Below are positions 34,187 through 42,472 of a DNA stretch of 64,000 nucleotides, one piece after another. Source of the DNA: Mesorhizobium ciceri WSM4083 (GTDB lineage: Bacteria; Pseudomonadota; Alphaproteobacteria; Rhizobiales; Rhizobiaceae). The DNA is taken from positions 1,522,968 through 1,586,967 of the forward strand of contig NZ_KI912610.1 of NCBI RefSeq assembly GCF_000519305.1, written 5' to 3'. The first letter of the stretch is position 1. Every line of letters begins with the position of its first letter. The notes beneath the pieces were generated by a model. It did no database searches. It was given only the letters and a program-made list of their open reading frames with translations, and had not been told where the DNA came from. A program made the position numbers and the translations under genes.

Positions 34187-34687
34187 TCAGCTCACCTTGA
34201 TATTGGACGCCGCCTGGTCCTCGGCCAGCTTCTGCTGGAACATCTGGGCGAAGTCGATCGGGTCGAGCATCAGCGGCGGGAAGCCGCCATTGCGGGTTGC
34301 CTCGGCGATGATCTGACGGGCGAACGGGAACAAAAGGCGCGGGCATTCGATGAACAGGATCGGCAGCATGTGTTCCTGCGGGAAGCCTGCGACGGCGAAC
34401 ACGCCGCCATAGACCAGCTCGACATTGAACAGCACTTCCTGGTCGAAGGACGCCTTGGCGTTCAGCGTCAGATTGACGTCGAACTGCTTGTCGGAGAGCG
34501 GGTTGGCGTTGACGTTGACGTTGATGGCGATGCCCGGCGCCTTGTCGCGGCCGCGCAGCGAATTCGGGGCGCCGGGGCTTTCGAAGGACAGGTCCTTCAC
34601 ATATTGCGCCAGAACGTTGAGCGACGGCTGCGCCGCATTGCCGTTTCCGTTGGCTGCGCCGACCGGCGCGTCATCTTTGCTGGCCAT
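34187..34687 (-). CDS. secB: Protein-export chaperone SecB
   Basis: 166-residue SecB, the tetrameric chaperone that keeps preproteins unfolded for SecA. Seen: SLNVLAQYVKDLSFESPGAP at the N-terminal strand, FDVNLTLNAKA, VELVYGGVFAV, and the conserved HMLPILFIECPRLLFPFARQIIAEATRNGGFPPLMLDPIDFAQMF. The N-terminus has a short Asn/Gly/Ala-rich lead typical of alphaproteobacterial SecB. It lies downstream of fxsA on the same strand. Confidence 0.96.
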   Translation of the reverse strand: MASKDDAPVGAANGNGNAAQPSLNVLAQYVKDLSFESPGAPNSLRGRDKAPGIAINVNVNANPLSDKQFDVNLTLNAKASFDQEVLFNVELVYGGVFAVAGFPQEHMLPILFIECPRLLFPFARQIIAEATRNGGFPPLMLDPIDFAQMFQQKLAEDQAASNIKVS

Positions 34688-34817
34688 AAGCCTTGTCCTC
34701 TTGCCTGGGCAGCGTCGCTGACCGAATTGAAATCGGGCGTTCGCTACCATGGCGGGGATGACAAGACAAGGTTTGCCGCCTTGCTTCCCGGCTGCGGGAT
34801 GGAGATGGGACGGGGCG

Positions 34818-35318
34818 CTAATCGTCCTTCAGGCGGCGCCACGGCGAGTTGTGATCCGGGCCGCGCTTCAGATCGTCCTCGCGCGAATAGTCGCCGTCTT
34901 CGAGGTCGATGACCCTGTCGCGCTGGCGGCCGCGAAAACCGCCGGTCGAGAAATCGGTGGCGACGACAATGCGGCCCTTGAACCGGCTCCAGGCAAAGTC
35001 GCGCAACGGCGGCAGGAACAGCAGCAGGCCGATGATGTCTGATATGAAGCCGGGGATGATCAGGAGGATCGCCGCGACCACGATCATGGCGCCGTGCGCA
35101 AGGTGGCGGCTGGGGTTCTGGCCGGCGGCCATCTCGGCGCGGATGCGGGCCATCACACCAAAGCCCTGGTATCGGAGCAAAAGCACGCCGGCGATGCTCG
35201 AGGCCAGCACGAGGCCGACCGTCGCCAGCGCGCCGACCTCGCGGCCGACGATGACGAAACCGGCGATTTCCAGCAGCGGAAGCGCGAGGAGAAAGAAGGG
35301 AAGCAGCGAAATGCGCAA
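34818..35318 (-). CDS. fxsA: FxsA family membrane protein
   Basis: 166 residues with FxsA pattern: LLPFFLLALPLLEIAGFVIVGREVGALATVGLVLASSIAGVLLLRYQGFGVM and LLIIPGFISDIIGLLLFLPPLRDF. FxsA (suppressor of F exclusion of T7 in E. coli) is a cytoplasmic-membrane protein of unclear role. A charged cytosolic tail ends the protein. It is divergent from the Tim44-like gene, with secB 130 bp downstream; this neighbourhood is common in Rhizobiales. Confidence 0.9.
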   Translation of the reverse strand: MRISLLPFFLLALPLLEIAGFVIVGREVGALATVGLVLASSIAGVLLLRYQGFGVMARIRAEMAAGQNPSRHLAHGAMIVVAAILLIIPGFISDIIGLLLFLPPLRDFAWSRFKGRIVVATDFSTGGFRGRQRDRVIDLEDGDYSREDDLKRGPDHNSPWRRLKDD

Positions 35319-35535
35319 GTCTTGCCAACCTTTTTCGATTGTTATGATCGTTTCGATTGTTTTGGCCGCCAGCGAGCAATCGCCGCTGGCACTGAGGCTG
35401 TTAGATAGGTATGCCTGCCTTTGATTTGAATGATTGCGCCTTGCGTTCTATATGCTTTGAATGTTGAACGCTATGCGACCGTGGCCATTGGGCCTGACGG
35501 TCCGGCCACAGGGCAGGGATTGATTGGCGGAAGAT

Positions 35536-36243
35536 ATGGGATTCTTCGACTTCGGCACGATTTTCTTCCTGATTGCGGCGGTGGTCATCTTTTTCCAGCT
35601 GCGCAATGTGCTGGGCCGCCGCACCGGCAGCGAACGGCCGCCCTTCGATCCCTATTCGGCGGCTCGCACCGGCGACAAGGATGCCGCCCAGAAATCCGAA
35701 AACGTCGTCTCGCTGCCGCGCAAGCGCCCGCCAGGCGAGCCGGCTCCCGACACCTATGCCGCGATCGACGCTTTCGCCAAGCCCGATACCGACCTCAACA
35801 AGGGCCTGCGCACGATCAAGGACAATGATCCGTCCTTCGAGCCGAAGGGTTTCGTCGACGGCGCCAAGATGGCTTACGAGATGATCGTCATGGCCTATGC
35901 CGACGGCGATCGCAAAACGCTGAAGAACCTTTTGTCGCGCGAGGTCTATGACGGTTTTGTCGCCGCCATCGGCGAGCGCGAGGCCAAGGCGGAAAAGATC
36001 CAGTCCTCCTTCGTCGGCATAGACAAGGCCGACATCGTCTCGGCCGAGATGAAGGGCGGCGAGGCGCATGTCACGCTGCGCATCATCAGCGAGCTGATTT
36101 CGGCGACCCGCGACAAGGCCGGTGCCGTCATCGACGGCGATCCGGAAACCGTCGCCGAGGTCAAGGATGTCTGGACCTTCGCCCGCGACACGCGCTCGCG
36201 CGATCCGAACTGGAAGCTCGTCGCCACCGAGGAAGAAGACTAG
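35536..36243 (+). CDS. Tim44/TimA domain membrane protein
   Basis: 235 residues: an N-terminal membrane anchor (FFDFGTIFFLIAAVVIFFQLRNVLGRRTG), a linker with basic and proline residues, and a C-terminal Tim44-like domain (FVDGAKMAYEMIVMAYADGDRKTLKNLLSREVYDGFVAAIGER ... VKDVWTFARDTRSRDPNWKLVATE). Related to mitochondrial Tim44; alphaproteobacterial TimA is membrane-bound with a proposed role in protein transport. ATG at 35536 was chosen over a TTG at 35524. First gene of a four-gene run with mltA, smr and an XRE regulator. Confidence 0.9.
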   Translation: MGFFDFGTIFFLIAAVVIFFQLRNVLGRRTGSERPPFDPYSAARTGDKDAAQKSENVVSLPRKRPPGEPAPDTYAAIDAFAKPDTDLNKGLRTIKDNDPSFEPKGFVDGAKMAYEMIVMAYADGDRKTLKNLLSREVYDGFVAAIGEREAKAEKIQSSFVGIDKADIVSAEMKGGEAHVTLRIISELISATRDKAGAVIDGDPETVAEVKDVWTFARDTRSRDPNWKLVATEEED

Positions 36244-36268
36244 TTCGGAAACACGCGGCGAGGCTCCG

Positions 36269-37393
36269 GTGTCGCTATCGCCTCTTTTTGTCGAGAAAGC
36301 CTTCGGCGATCTGCCCGGCTGGGACGATGACGACCATCAGGCGGCCTTCGCCGCCTTTCGCCGCTCGGCCTTCCATGTCCTGACCAAACCCTATCGTAGC
36401 GGTGCGCTCGGCGTCGACTTCCACGCTTTTGCCGATGCCTACGCCGAGGCCCGGATCGTTTCGCCGGCGAATCGGTCGCCGGTTTTGACCCGCGGGGAAG
36501 CCCGCGCCTTCTTCGAGCGCCATTTTTCCCCGGCGCTTATCCCTGCCGAACATGGCGGCGCCGGGCTCGTCACCGGGTTTTACGAACCGCAAGTCGAGGC
36601 GTCACCGGTGCGCACGGACCGATTTTCGCTGCCATTGCTGTCGCGTCCGGCCGATCTCGTCGATATCGACGAAAGCAACCGGCCTGCCGGCCTGGATCCT
36701 TACCTCGCTTTCGCGCGCCAGACGCCGAACGGGCCGGTCGAGTATCCCGACCGTGGCGAGATCGAGCGTGGCGCGCTGGATGGCAGGGGCCTGGAAATCG
36801 CCTGGCTGGCCGACAAGGTCGATGCCTTCTTCATTCACGTGCAAGGTGCCGCACGCCTCACCATGACCGACGGCCGGCTTGTCCGCGTCACCTATGCCGC
36901 CAAATCCGGCCAGCGCTTCACCGGACCCGGCAAGATCCTGAGCGAGATTGGCGAGATCCCGCTGGCGGAGGTGACGATGCAGTCGATCCGCGCCTGGTTC
37001 AAGGCGCATCCGGACCGCATCGACGAGATACTGTGGCAGAACCGCTCTTACATTTTCTTCCGCCAGGCCGATGTCGAGGACGCGGCCCTTGGCCCGATCG
37101 CCGCCGCCAAGGTGCCACTGACGCCCGGCCGCTCGATTGCCGTCGACCGTCTGCTGCATACATTCGGCACGCCCTTTTACATCGACGCGCCGACGCTGAC
37201 TGCCTTCGACGCAAAACCGTTCCGCCGCCTGATGATCGCGCAGGACACCGGCTCGGCCATCACCGGACCGGCGCGGGGCGACCTGTTCGCCGGTTCGGGC
37301 GATGCCGCGGGCGAGATCGCCGGCGTGGTCCGCAATGCCGCGGATTTTTATGCGCTGATCCCACGCGCGCTCGTTGCAGGCGCGGTCCGATGA
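36269..37393 (+). CDS. mltA: Membrane-bound lytic murein transglycosylase A family
   Basis: 374-residue MltA-type enzyme that cleaves peptidoglycan glycan strands to 1,6-anhydro-muropeptides. Conserved: VTGFYEPQVEAS, DKVDAFFIHVQGAARLTMTDGRLVRVTYAAKSGQRF (MltA domain), QNRSYIFFR, GRSIAVDRLLHTFGTPFYIDAP, and the 3D-domain end LMIAQDTGSAITGPARGDLFAGSG, where the first D is the catalytic acid. No signal peptide is visible from the GTG start at 36269; an upstream frame overlaps the Tim44-like gene and does not supply one. Coupled to smr (ATGA overlap). Confidence 0.92.
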   Translation: MSLSPLFVEKAFGDLPGWDDDDHQAAFAAFRRSAFHVLTKPYRSGALGVDFHAFADAYAEARIVSPANRSPVLTRGEARAFFERHFSPALIPAEHGGAGLVTGFYEPQVEASPVRTDRFSLPLLSRPADLVDIDESNRPAGLDPYLAFARQTPNGPVEYPDRGEIERGALDGRGLEIAWLADKVDAFFIHVQGAARLTMTDGRLVRVTYAAKSGQRFTGPGKILSEIGEIPLAEVTMQSIRAWFKAHPDRIDEILWQNRSYIFFRQADVEDAALGPIAAAKVPLTPGRSIAVDRLLHTFGTPFYIDAPTLTAFDAKPFRRLMIAQDTGSAITGPARGDLFAGSGDAAGEIAGVVRNAADFYALIPRALVAGAVR

Positions 37394-37920
37394 CCCGGCG
37401 CCCGGACAAGCTCAGCGAGGACGACCGGGTTCTGTGGAACCTGGTGGCGCGAACGGCCAAGCCGCTGAAGGGCAAATTTGCCATCGACATCCCTGAAATC
37501 CCTGCAGAGGTCAGGCCGAGTCAGTCGCAACCGGTTCAGTTCATGGGCAATCCGGGCGGCGCAGCCAAACCGAAGACGCAGCATGTCGCCCACGCGCTCG
37601 ACGAGCCGACGTTGGACAAATTGTCGAAAGGCCGGCTGCCGATCGAGGGCCGCGTCGATCTGCACGGCATGACGCAGGACGAGGCCTATTCGCTGCTGTT
37701 TTCGTTCCTGCACCGGGCGCATGCCGGCGGCGTCCGCTATGTCCTGGTCATTACCGGCAAGGGCTCGTCCTCCGGCGGCGATGGCGTGTTGCGGCGCGCC
37801 GTGCCGGCCTGGCTGTCGACGCCCGCCTTCCGGCCGCTCGTCTCCAGCCACGACCATGCCGCCCGCAATCATGGCGGTTCGGGTGCGCTCTACATCCGCC
37901 TGCGGCGGGCGCGCCTGTGA
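37390..37920 (+). CDS. Smr/MutS2-C-terminal domain protein
   Basis: 176 residues. The C-terminal Smr domain shows the motifs RVDLHGMTQDEAYSLLFSFLHRAHAGGVRYVLVITGKG (LDLHG-like and TGKG) and HGGSGALYIRLRR. Small Smr proteins are nucleases acting on nicked or branched nucleic acid or on RNA. The N-terminal 80 residues are a charged, proline-rich linker. Start overlaps the mltA stop. Confidence 0.9.
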   Translation: MTRRPDKLSEDDRVLWNLVARTAKPLKGKFAIDIPEIPAEVRPSQSQPVQFMGNPGGAAKPKTQHVAHALDEPTLDKLSKGRLPIEGRVDLHGMTQDEAYSLLFSFLHRAHAGGVRYVLVITGKGSSSGGDGVLRRAVPAWLSTPAFRPLVSSHDHAARNHGGSGALYIRLRRARL

Positions 37921-37945
37921 GGAGCTCTATCATGAGGGTGGGGGC

Positions 37946-38314
37946 ATGACCCCGTTCGGAGAGAAGCTGCGGACGCTACGAGGCGAACGCGGTGTCCGCC
38001 AAAAGGACATGGCGGCGGCGATCGGCGTCAGCGCCGCCTATCTGTCGGCGCTCGAACATGGCAGGCGCGGTGCCCCGACCTGGACGCTGATCCAGAAGAT
38101 CATCGGCTATTTCAACATCATCTGGGACGACGCCGAGGAATTGGCGCGGCTGGCCGAGGCCTCGCACCCGCGTGTCAAACTCGACACGTCGGGTCTTTCC
38201 CCCGCCGCCACCGAGCTAGCCAATCTGCTGGCCGAAAACATCGAGAAACTCGACGAAGCCGAGCTTCGCCGCATCACCGCATCGATCCGCGCGGCGTTAA
38301 ACCAGCGGCCGTAG
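37946..38314 (+). CDS. XRE-family helix-turn-helix regulator
   Basis: 122 residues; LRTLRGERGVRQKDMAAAIGVSAAYLSALEHGRRGAPTWTLIQKIIGYFNI is a complete Cro/CI-type HTH (about residues 8-58). The C-terminal half is helical and acidic. Fourth gene of the tim44-like/mltA/smr run (25 nt after smr). This regulator is regularly found at this place in Rhizobiales from memory; its target is unknown. Confidence 0.88.
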   Translation: MTPFGEKLRTLRGERGVRQKDMAAAIGVSAAYLSALEHGRRGAPTWTLIQKIIGYFNIIWDDAEELARLAEASHPRVKLDTSGLSPAATELANLLAENIEKLDEAELRRITASIRAALNQRP

Positions 38315-38398
38315 TTTGAGGGTCCGCGCCGGTGCAACTTCGCCTGCTTCACGAGGAAACTGCCCGCCGGCGGTCCGCCGGCGGGCACAGTGGTGAGA

Positions 38399-38626
38399 TC
38401 ACTTCTTGCCGGCCGTGCCGCCATTACCGCCCCGGCCATTGTCGCCATGGCCATTGTTTCCACCGCCCAGGCAGTCCGACGCCCCGGCTTCACCGCAACA
38501 GCGGCCGGCCCAGAGGTCGTTGAGGTTGGTTTTGGAACAGCTGGTGGTCTGATCGGCCATGGCGGATCCGGCCATGCTCGACACCGCGATAGCGGCAAGA
38601 AGGGTGTTTCGCAGAAAAGCAGTCAT
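38399..38626 (-). CDS. Small secreted Cys-containing, Gly/Asn-rich protein
   Basis: 75 residues with a signal peptide (FLRNTLLAAIAVSSMAGSAMA) and a short mature part that has four cysteines (TTSCSKTNLNDLWAGRCCGEAGASDCLGG) before a Gly/Asn tail. GGAGA precedes the start. Function unknown; disulfide-linked periplasmic or secreted peptide is the simplest reading. It is separated from the BTLCP gene by an inverted-repeat element. Confidence 0.65.
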   Translation of the reverse strand: MTAFLRNTLLAAIAVSSMAGSAMADQTTSCSKTNLNDLWAGRCCGEAGASDCLGGGNNGHGDNGRGGNGGTAGKK

Positions 38627-38747
38627 CTGAAGTCTCCATGGTTGGTTTCGGTTCACGGCTGTGTGTCGCTGGCCGGAGCGAAATGGTTCACGGAGAAATG
38701 CGAGATTGTTGGAGGATGCGCGTGGAGCCGGGCCACGAGCGAGACGC

Positions 38748-38927
38748 CGGCGGGACAGCGCCCCCCTCTGCCCTGCCGGGCATCTCCCCCTCAAGGGGGG
38801 AGATTGGCGGCTTCGGCGCCGGATCGCCTCTTCAACACTATTCAACGCAGGAAATTGGCGAAAGCGGAGGTAACATCCGATCTCCCCCCTTGAGGGGGAG
38901 ATGTCCGGCAGGACAGAGGGGGGCGCC
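38748..38927. repeat. Inverted-repeat element, family A copy 1
   Basis: Left arm 38748-38814 (GGCGGGACAGCGCCCCCCTC, then a CATCTCCCCCTCAAGGGGGG hairpin) and right arm 38879-38927, its reverse complement with few changes, enclose about 64 bp of unique sequence. Each arm also contains its own small hairpin. No reading frame for a transposase. REP/MITE-like. Confidence 0.85.
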
Positions 38928-38972
38928 AAGGATCGCCGATCCTTCGCCGATGCCGCCCTGGTCGTGCAGAAG

Positions 38973-39590
38973 CTACTGAACCGCGCCGACCAGAACCTGC
39001 TGGCCACCGCGGATCGAGACCCAGCGGCCGGTGTTGTCGATCGCCTGCCGCTTGAGGAAGCGGTAACCGGTCGCGTCCCATGGCTTGACCTTGTCGGTCA
39101 GATTGTCGAGCACATAGTCGCCCTCGTCGGTGCGCACCGTCAGCACGGCGTGACCCTCGCCGTCGGGCTTGCGCACGACGGTGATCAGAAGATCGGCAAG
39201 CGAGATGCTCATGCGCGAAAGCTGGCGCCGCTTTTCCAGCACATAGTCCTCGCAATCGCCGACGCCCTTGTCGGGATAGGCCCAGACCTCGTCCTTGCCG
39301 TAGATGTCCATGTCGCTCATCGGCTTGACGGCGGCGTTGACCCTGGCGGTGACATTGAGAAGCTTGCGCATCAGGCCGTCGCTCATCGGAGCCGGCGCCA
39401 GATTGGTCGGGCGGATCGAGCACTCGCCCGGATGCAGCTTGCAGAAATCATAGTGGCCGATCGGCTGCGAGGTAAGCCCCCCGGTCGCCATCGCTCCACC
39501 CGCCAAGGCCGGTGCCACCCAGCCCGCCGTCACTGCCAGCCCGGCCGCCACATACACGCGCAGCCGTTGCGCCATCGATGAGGAAATCAT
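38973..39590 (-). CDS. Transglutaminase-like cysteine peptidase (BTLCP family)
   Basis: 205-residue exported protein with signal peptide (RVYVAAGLAVTAGWVAPALAGG). The catalytic triad of bacterial transglutaminase-like cysteine proteinases is visible: Cys in VGDCEDYVLEKRRQL, His in GHAVLTVRT, Asp in YVLDNLTDKVKPW. A second cysteine pair (FCKLHPGECS) lies near the mature N-terminus. BTLCPs are periplasmic peptidases, often linked to adhesin processing. A perfect CtrA-type box is 23-37 nt upstream of its start. Confidence 0.9.
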   Translation of the reverse strand: MISSSMAQRLRVYVAAGLAVTAGWVAPALAGGAMATGGLTSQPIGHYDFCKLHPGECSIRPTNLAPAPMSDGLMRKLLNVTARVNAAVKPMSDMDIYGKDEVWAYPDKGVGDCEDYVLEKRRQLSRMSISLADLLITVVRKPDGEGHAVLTVRTDEGDYVLDNLTDKVKPWDATGYRFLKRQAIDNTGRWVSIRGGQQVLVGAVQ

Positions 39591-39612
39591 TGTCCCCGCT
39601 CACCCTTTGTTA

Positions 39613-39627
39613 TTAACGAAAGGTTAA
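39613..39627. promoter_or_regulatory. CtrA-type box (TTAA-N7-TTAA)
   Basis: Two TTAA half-sites (39613-39616 and 39624-39627) with exactly 7 bases between match the full CtrA site of alphaproteobacteria. It lies 23-37 nt upstream of the BTLCP gene start on the minus strand, where it would cover the promoter. In this GC-rich setting the pattern is rare. Binding is inferred. Confidence 0.6.
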
Positions 39628-39823
39628 GGGGGATTTACAGTCCGTGTCAATTACGACGACGGTCGGATTGTCGGCATGGTTACCCGAGGGGCTGGACAGC
39701 GGCACTTGTGCAACAGAATCGGCCAGCCAACCGGCTTTTACCGGTCAATTGCACCGGTTTGTCGCCGTTAAGCTTGGTTTATGCAGATCATCGTCCCAAA
39801 ACCGCAATTCTGGTCGACGTGCA

Positions 39824-41101
39824 TTATCTCTTGGCGGCGCGGACCAGCTTAGGCTTCACCGCGACACGCTCCTGGCGGCCATAGCTGGTGATGAAGTCGA
39901 CGATGCGCGGCACGATTTCGGAACGGAAGCGCGAACCGTTGAACACGCCGTAGTGGCCAACCGCCGGCTGCATGTAGTGGGCATGCCGCTCAGCCGGGAT
40001 GTTGGGGCACAGATCATGCGCCGCCTTGGTCTGGCCAAGGCCCGATATGTCGTCGTTCTCGCCTTCGACCGTGAACATCGCGACGTTGCGGATCGCTGAC
40101 GGATCGATCCTGGTGCCGCGATGCGTCATCTCGCCCTTGGGCAAGGCCTGGCGCACGAAAACCGTGTCGACGGTCTGCAGATAAAACTCCGCCGTCAGGT
40201 CCATGACAGCAAGGTACTCGTCGTAGAAATCGCGGTGCTTCTCGGCATTATCGCCATCATGCTTCACCAGATGCATGAAGAAGTCCTTGTGGGCGATGAT
40301 GTGGCGGTCGAGGTTCATGCTCATGAAGCCGGACAGCTGCAGGAAGCCTGGATAGACCTCGCGGCCGAAGCCCGGCACCGGCCAGGGCGCATGCATCACG
40401 ACATTGTCGCGGAACCAGTCGATGCCCTTTTCCTGCGCCAGCAGATTGACCGCGGTCGGGTTGCTGCGGGTGTCGATCGGGCCGCCCATCAAGGTCATGG
40501 TCGAGGGCACGAAGGGGTCGCCCTTGGTTTCCATCAGCGCCACGGCGGCCAGCACCGGCACGGAAGGCTGGCACACCGCCATCACATGCGTGTCCGGCCC
40601 CAGCGCATGCAGCATGTCGACGATGTAGTCGATGTAGTCGTCGAGATCGAATTGGCCGTCGGCCAGCGGCACCATGCGGGCATCGACCCAATCGGTGATG
40701 TGCACGTCGGCATGGGGCAGCATGGCTTCGACCGTGCCGCGCAGCAGCGTCGCATAGTGGCCCGACATCGGCGCCACGATGAGAAGCTTTGGGTCGGGCT
40801 TACGCCCGGCGGGAATGGCGCGTTCAAAGCGGACGAGATTGCAGAACGGCTTCGACCACACGGTCTTCTCGGCGACCTCGACGCTCTTCCAGTCGACCAC
40901 GGTCTTGGTCAGGCCGAAGGCCGGTTTGCCGTAGCGGCGCGTGGTGCGCTCGAACAGTTCGGCCGTCGCCGCGATCGAACGGCCCCATTGCGTGTGGGAA
41001 AACGGATTGAGCGGATTGGAGTAGAACATCCGCACGGCGTCGGCATAGAGGCGCGCCGGCTGCAGCGCCGCGTGGTTCATTTCATAGAGCTGGTAGAACA
41101 T
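39824..41101 (-). CDS. phaZ: Intracellular polyhydroxyalkanoate depolymerase
   Basis: 425-residue PHB/PHA depolymerase that mobilises stored polymer granules. N-terminal MFYQLYEMNHAALQPARLYADAVRMFYSNPLNPF is typical. The nucleophile is a cysteine in the lipase-box-like CQPSVPVLAA, as in type-I intracellular PhaZ; APMSGHYATLLRGTVEAMLPHADVHITDW supplies the oxyanion region and the final catalytic His is in AVGHYGVFNGSRFR. No signal peptide. Stands alone with its own promoter. Confidence 0.93.
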   Translation of the reverse strand: MFYQLYEMNHAALQPARLYADAVRMFYSNPLNPFSHTQWGRSIAATAELFERTTRRYGKPAFGLTKTVVDWKSVEVAEKTVWSKPFCNLVRFERAIPAGRKPDPKLLIVAPMSGHYATLLRGTVEAMLPHADVHITDWVDARMVPLADGQFDLDDYIDYIVDMLHALGPDTHVMAVCQPSVPVLAAVALMETKGDPFVPSTMTLMGGPIDTRSNPTAVNLLAQEKGIDWFRDNVVMHAPWPVPGFGREVYPGFLQLSGFMSMNLDRHIIAHKDFFMHLVKHDGDNAEKHRDFYDEYLAVMDLTAEFYLQTVDTVFVRQALPKGEMTHRGTRIDPSAIRNVAMFTVEGENDDISGLGQTKAAHDLCPNIPAERHAHYMQPAVGHYGVFNGSRFRSEIVPRIVDFITSYGRQERVAVKPKLVRAAKR

Positions 41102-41301
41102 CGAGAACCCCGCTGCTGCCTGCGACCGAAGGGACGACGAGCCGCGCCGAGCCCTAGATGTCTCGCGGGGAAGTTAACAACTAATTGCTGCGATGCAATA
41201 CGTCACGCTGCGTGACCAATGCTTCTTTGGTTCAAGGCCATGGAATCGGGGCCGAACGGCGCCAGCCGGCTCAGTGTGCGGCTGCGAAATGTGTAGGGAG
41301 T

Positions 41302-41325
41302 GTGTCCGGCCCTTTTGCCGGACAC
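41302..41325. terminator. Hairpin downstream of rlpA-like gene
   Basis: Perfect nine-base arms GTGTCCGGC (41302-41310) and GCCGGACAC (41317-41325) with a 6-base loop, 9 nt past the stop of the RlpA-family gene on the minus strand. No T-run follows, so termination may be weak or the hairpin may protect the mRNA 3' end. Confidence 0.55.
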
Positions 41326-41333
41326 AGGAAGCT

Positions 41334-41693
41334 CTAGACGCGCGCCATGCACACGGAAGTGTGGCCGGAGCCGATGAAGCCGAGCTGGCCGGCCGCACCC
41401 TTCGACAGGTCGAGCACGCGTCCCTTGATGAACGGACCGCGATCGTTGATACGCACGACGACGCTGCGGCCGTTGTTCTTGTTGGTCACCCTGAGCTTGG
41501 TGCCGAAAGGCAAGGTGCGATGCGCGGCGGTCAGCGCCGACGGGTTCATGCGCTCGCCCGATGCGGTCTTGGAGTGCAGGGCATACCACGAGGCGCGGCC
41601 GCACTGGGCGGCGGCGGTCGCCGAAGAAGCACCGACCATCAGGCCAGCAGCGATCGTTACCGCGACAATCGCGGTCTGTTTTGAGTTCTTCAT
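41334..41693 (-). CDS. RlpA-family septal ring protein / lytic transglycosylase
   Basis: 119 residues: signal peptide (TAIVAVTIAAGLMVGASSATAAA) then the double-psi beta-barrel: QCGRASWYALHSKTASGERMNPSALTAAHRTLPFGTKLRVTN, SVVVRINDRGPFIKGRVLDLSKGAA. The conserved histidine and aspartates of RlpA are present. It is a minimal form lacking the SPOR domain, so septal targeting is not assured. It probably works on denuded glycan strands in the periplasm. Confidence 0.9.
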   Translation of the reverse strand: MKNSKQTAIVAVTIAAGLMVGASSATAAAQCGRASWYALHSKTASGERMNPSALTAAHRTLPFGTKLRVTNKNNGRSVVVRINDRGPFIKGRVLDLSKGAAGQLGFIGSGHTSVCMARV

Positions 41694-42002
41694 ATTTGGG
41701 GGATGGCTCCGTTTTTGACAGACCCCAGCCGTTAGGTGCCGAATAAGGCGGGAAATGCGGCAGTGATCTGGCGGTTCCGTGGCAATGGCACACGTTTGGA
41801 GTCGCTGGGTAACAGTCTGTCAGGGATTTTCCGGCACGCGACGATCAATCAAGGATGATCTTTGACCTGCTGCCAGGCACCCGTTTGACAAGATTGAACA
41901 TTAATATCCAAGTAGAGCTCGGCACGGCCGGTCCCCTTCCTTCGGCTCTTTTATCGTGGCCCCGATGCTGCAACCAATCGACTTCAAAAGGGAGACTCGG
42001 AA
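41694..42002. other. 309-bp divergent gap between rlpA-like gene and small membrane protein gene
   Basis: AT-richer than the surrounding coding DNA. A TTGACA (41885-41890) faces the plus-strand gene, but I find no well-spaced -10. GGGAG (41990-41994) precedes the ATG at 42003. No gene or repeat was recognised. Confidence 0.4.
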
Positions 42003-42179
42003 ATGAGGCTGAGCAAAAATCTTCTGGCGTTGATTGCCCTTGCCATCGGCGCGCTGTGGTCGCTGCAAGGCATCGGCGTGGTCGGCGGCAGCTTCATGAC
42101 CGGCCAATCGCAATGGCTCTATATCGGCCTCGTCACCATGCTGGTCGGACTGGTGGGATTGGTGTGGGCGAACCGGTAG
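42003..42179 (+). CDS. Small two-span membrane protein (58 aa)
   Basis: Short protein MRLSKNLLALIALAIGALWS, then LQGIGVVGGSFMTGQSQW, then a second span LYIGLVTMLVGLVGLVWANR. A strong ribosome site (AAAGGGAG) 8 nt before ATG supports it. Short proteins of this layout (span, GVVGGSFMTGQSxW, span) are common in bacteria and are uncharacterised as far as I know. Confidence 0.75.
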   Translation: MRLSKNLLALIALAIGALWSLQGIGVVGGSFMTGQSQWLYIGLVTMLVGLVGLVWANR

Positions 42180-42204
42180 GGGGATGAGCTTCGAAGAAAG
42201 GTCG

Positions 42205-42352
42205 ACCCCCACTCCGTCGAGCTGCGCTCGACACCTCTCCCCCGATCGACGGGGGAGAGGAAGGGCGCGAGCTTGAGCAAGGTTGGCTCCCTTCCTCTCC
42301 CTCCGGAGGGGGGAGAGGTGGCTCGGCGAAGCCGAGACGGAGTGGGGGAAGG
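42205..42352. repeat. Inverted-repeat element, family C copy 1
   Basis: Left arm (CCCCCACTCCGTCGAGCTGC, CTCGACACCTCTCCCCC) and right arm (GGGGGGAGAGGTGGCTCGGC, GAAGCCGAGACGGAGTGGGGG) are imperfect reverse complements. Fills most of the 293-bp gap between the small membrane gene and ssuB. A relative lies at 62141-62345. Confidence 0.7.
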
Positions 42353-42472
42353 CGCTCGTCGAGCGCGCTGCCGCCACAAGACGGCCATACCGCGGCGAGC
42401 AAGCCCACGCTCTCGGTCGATTCTGTTACCTATCTATCCGGTTCAGAAAGAATGCCGCCGCCCCCAACAAAC

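Noticed and set aside
32693..34346. Long open frames on both strands over cioAB (456 and 450 codons)
   Set aside because: They are shadows caused by GC-rich third positions. Only the cioA and cioB frames carry family motifs.
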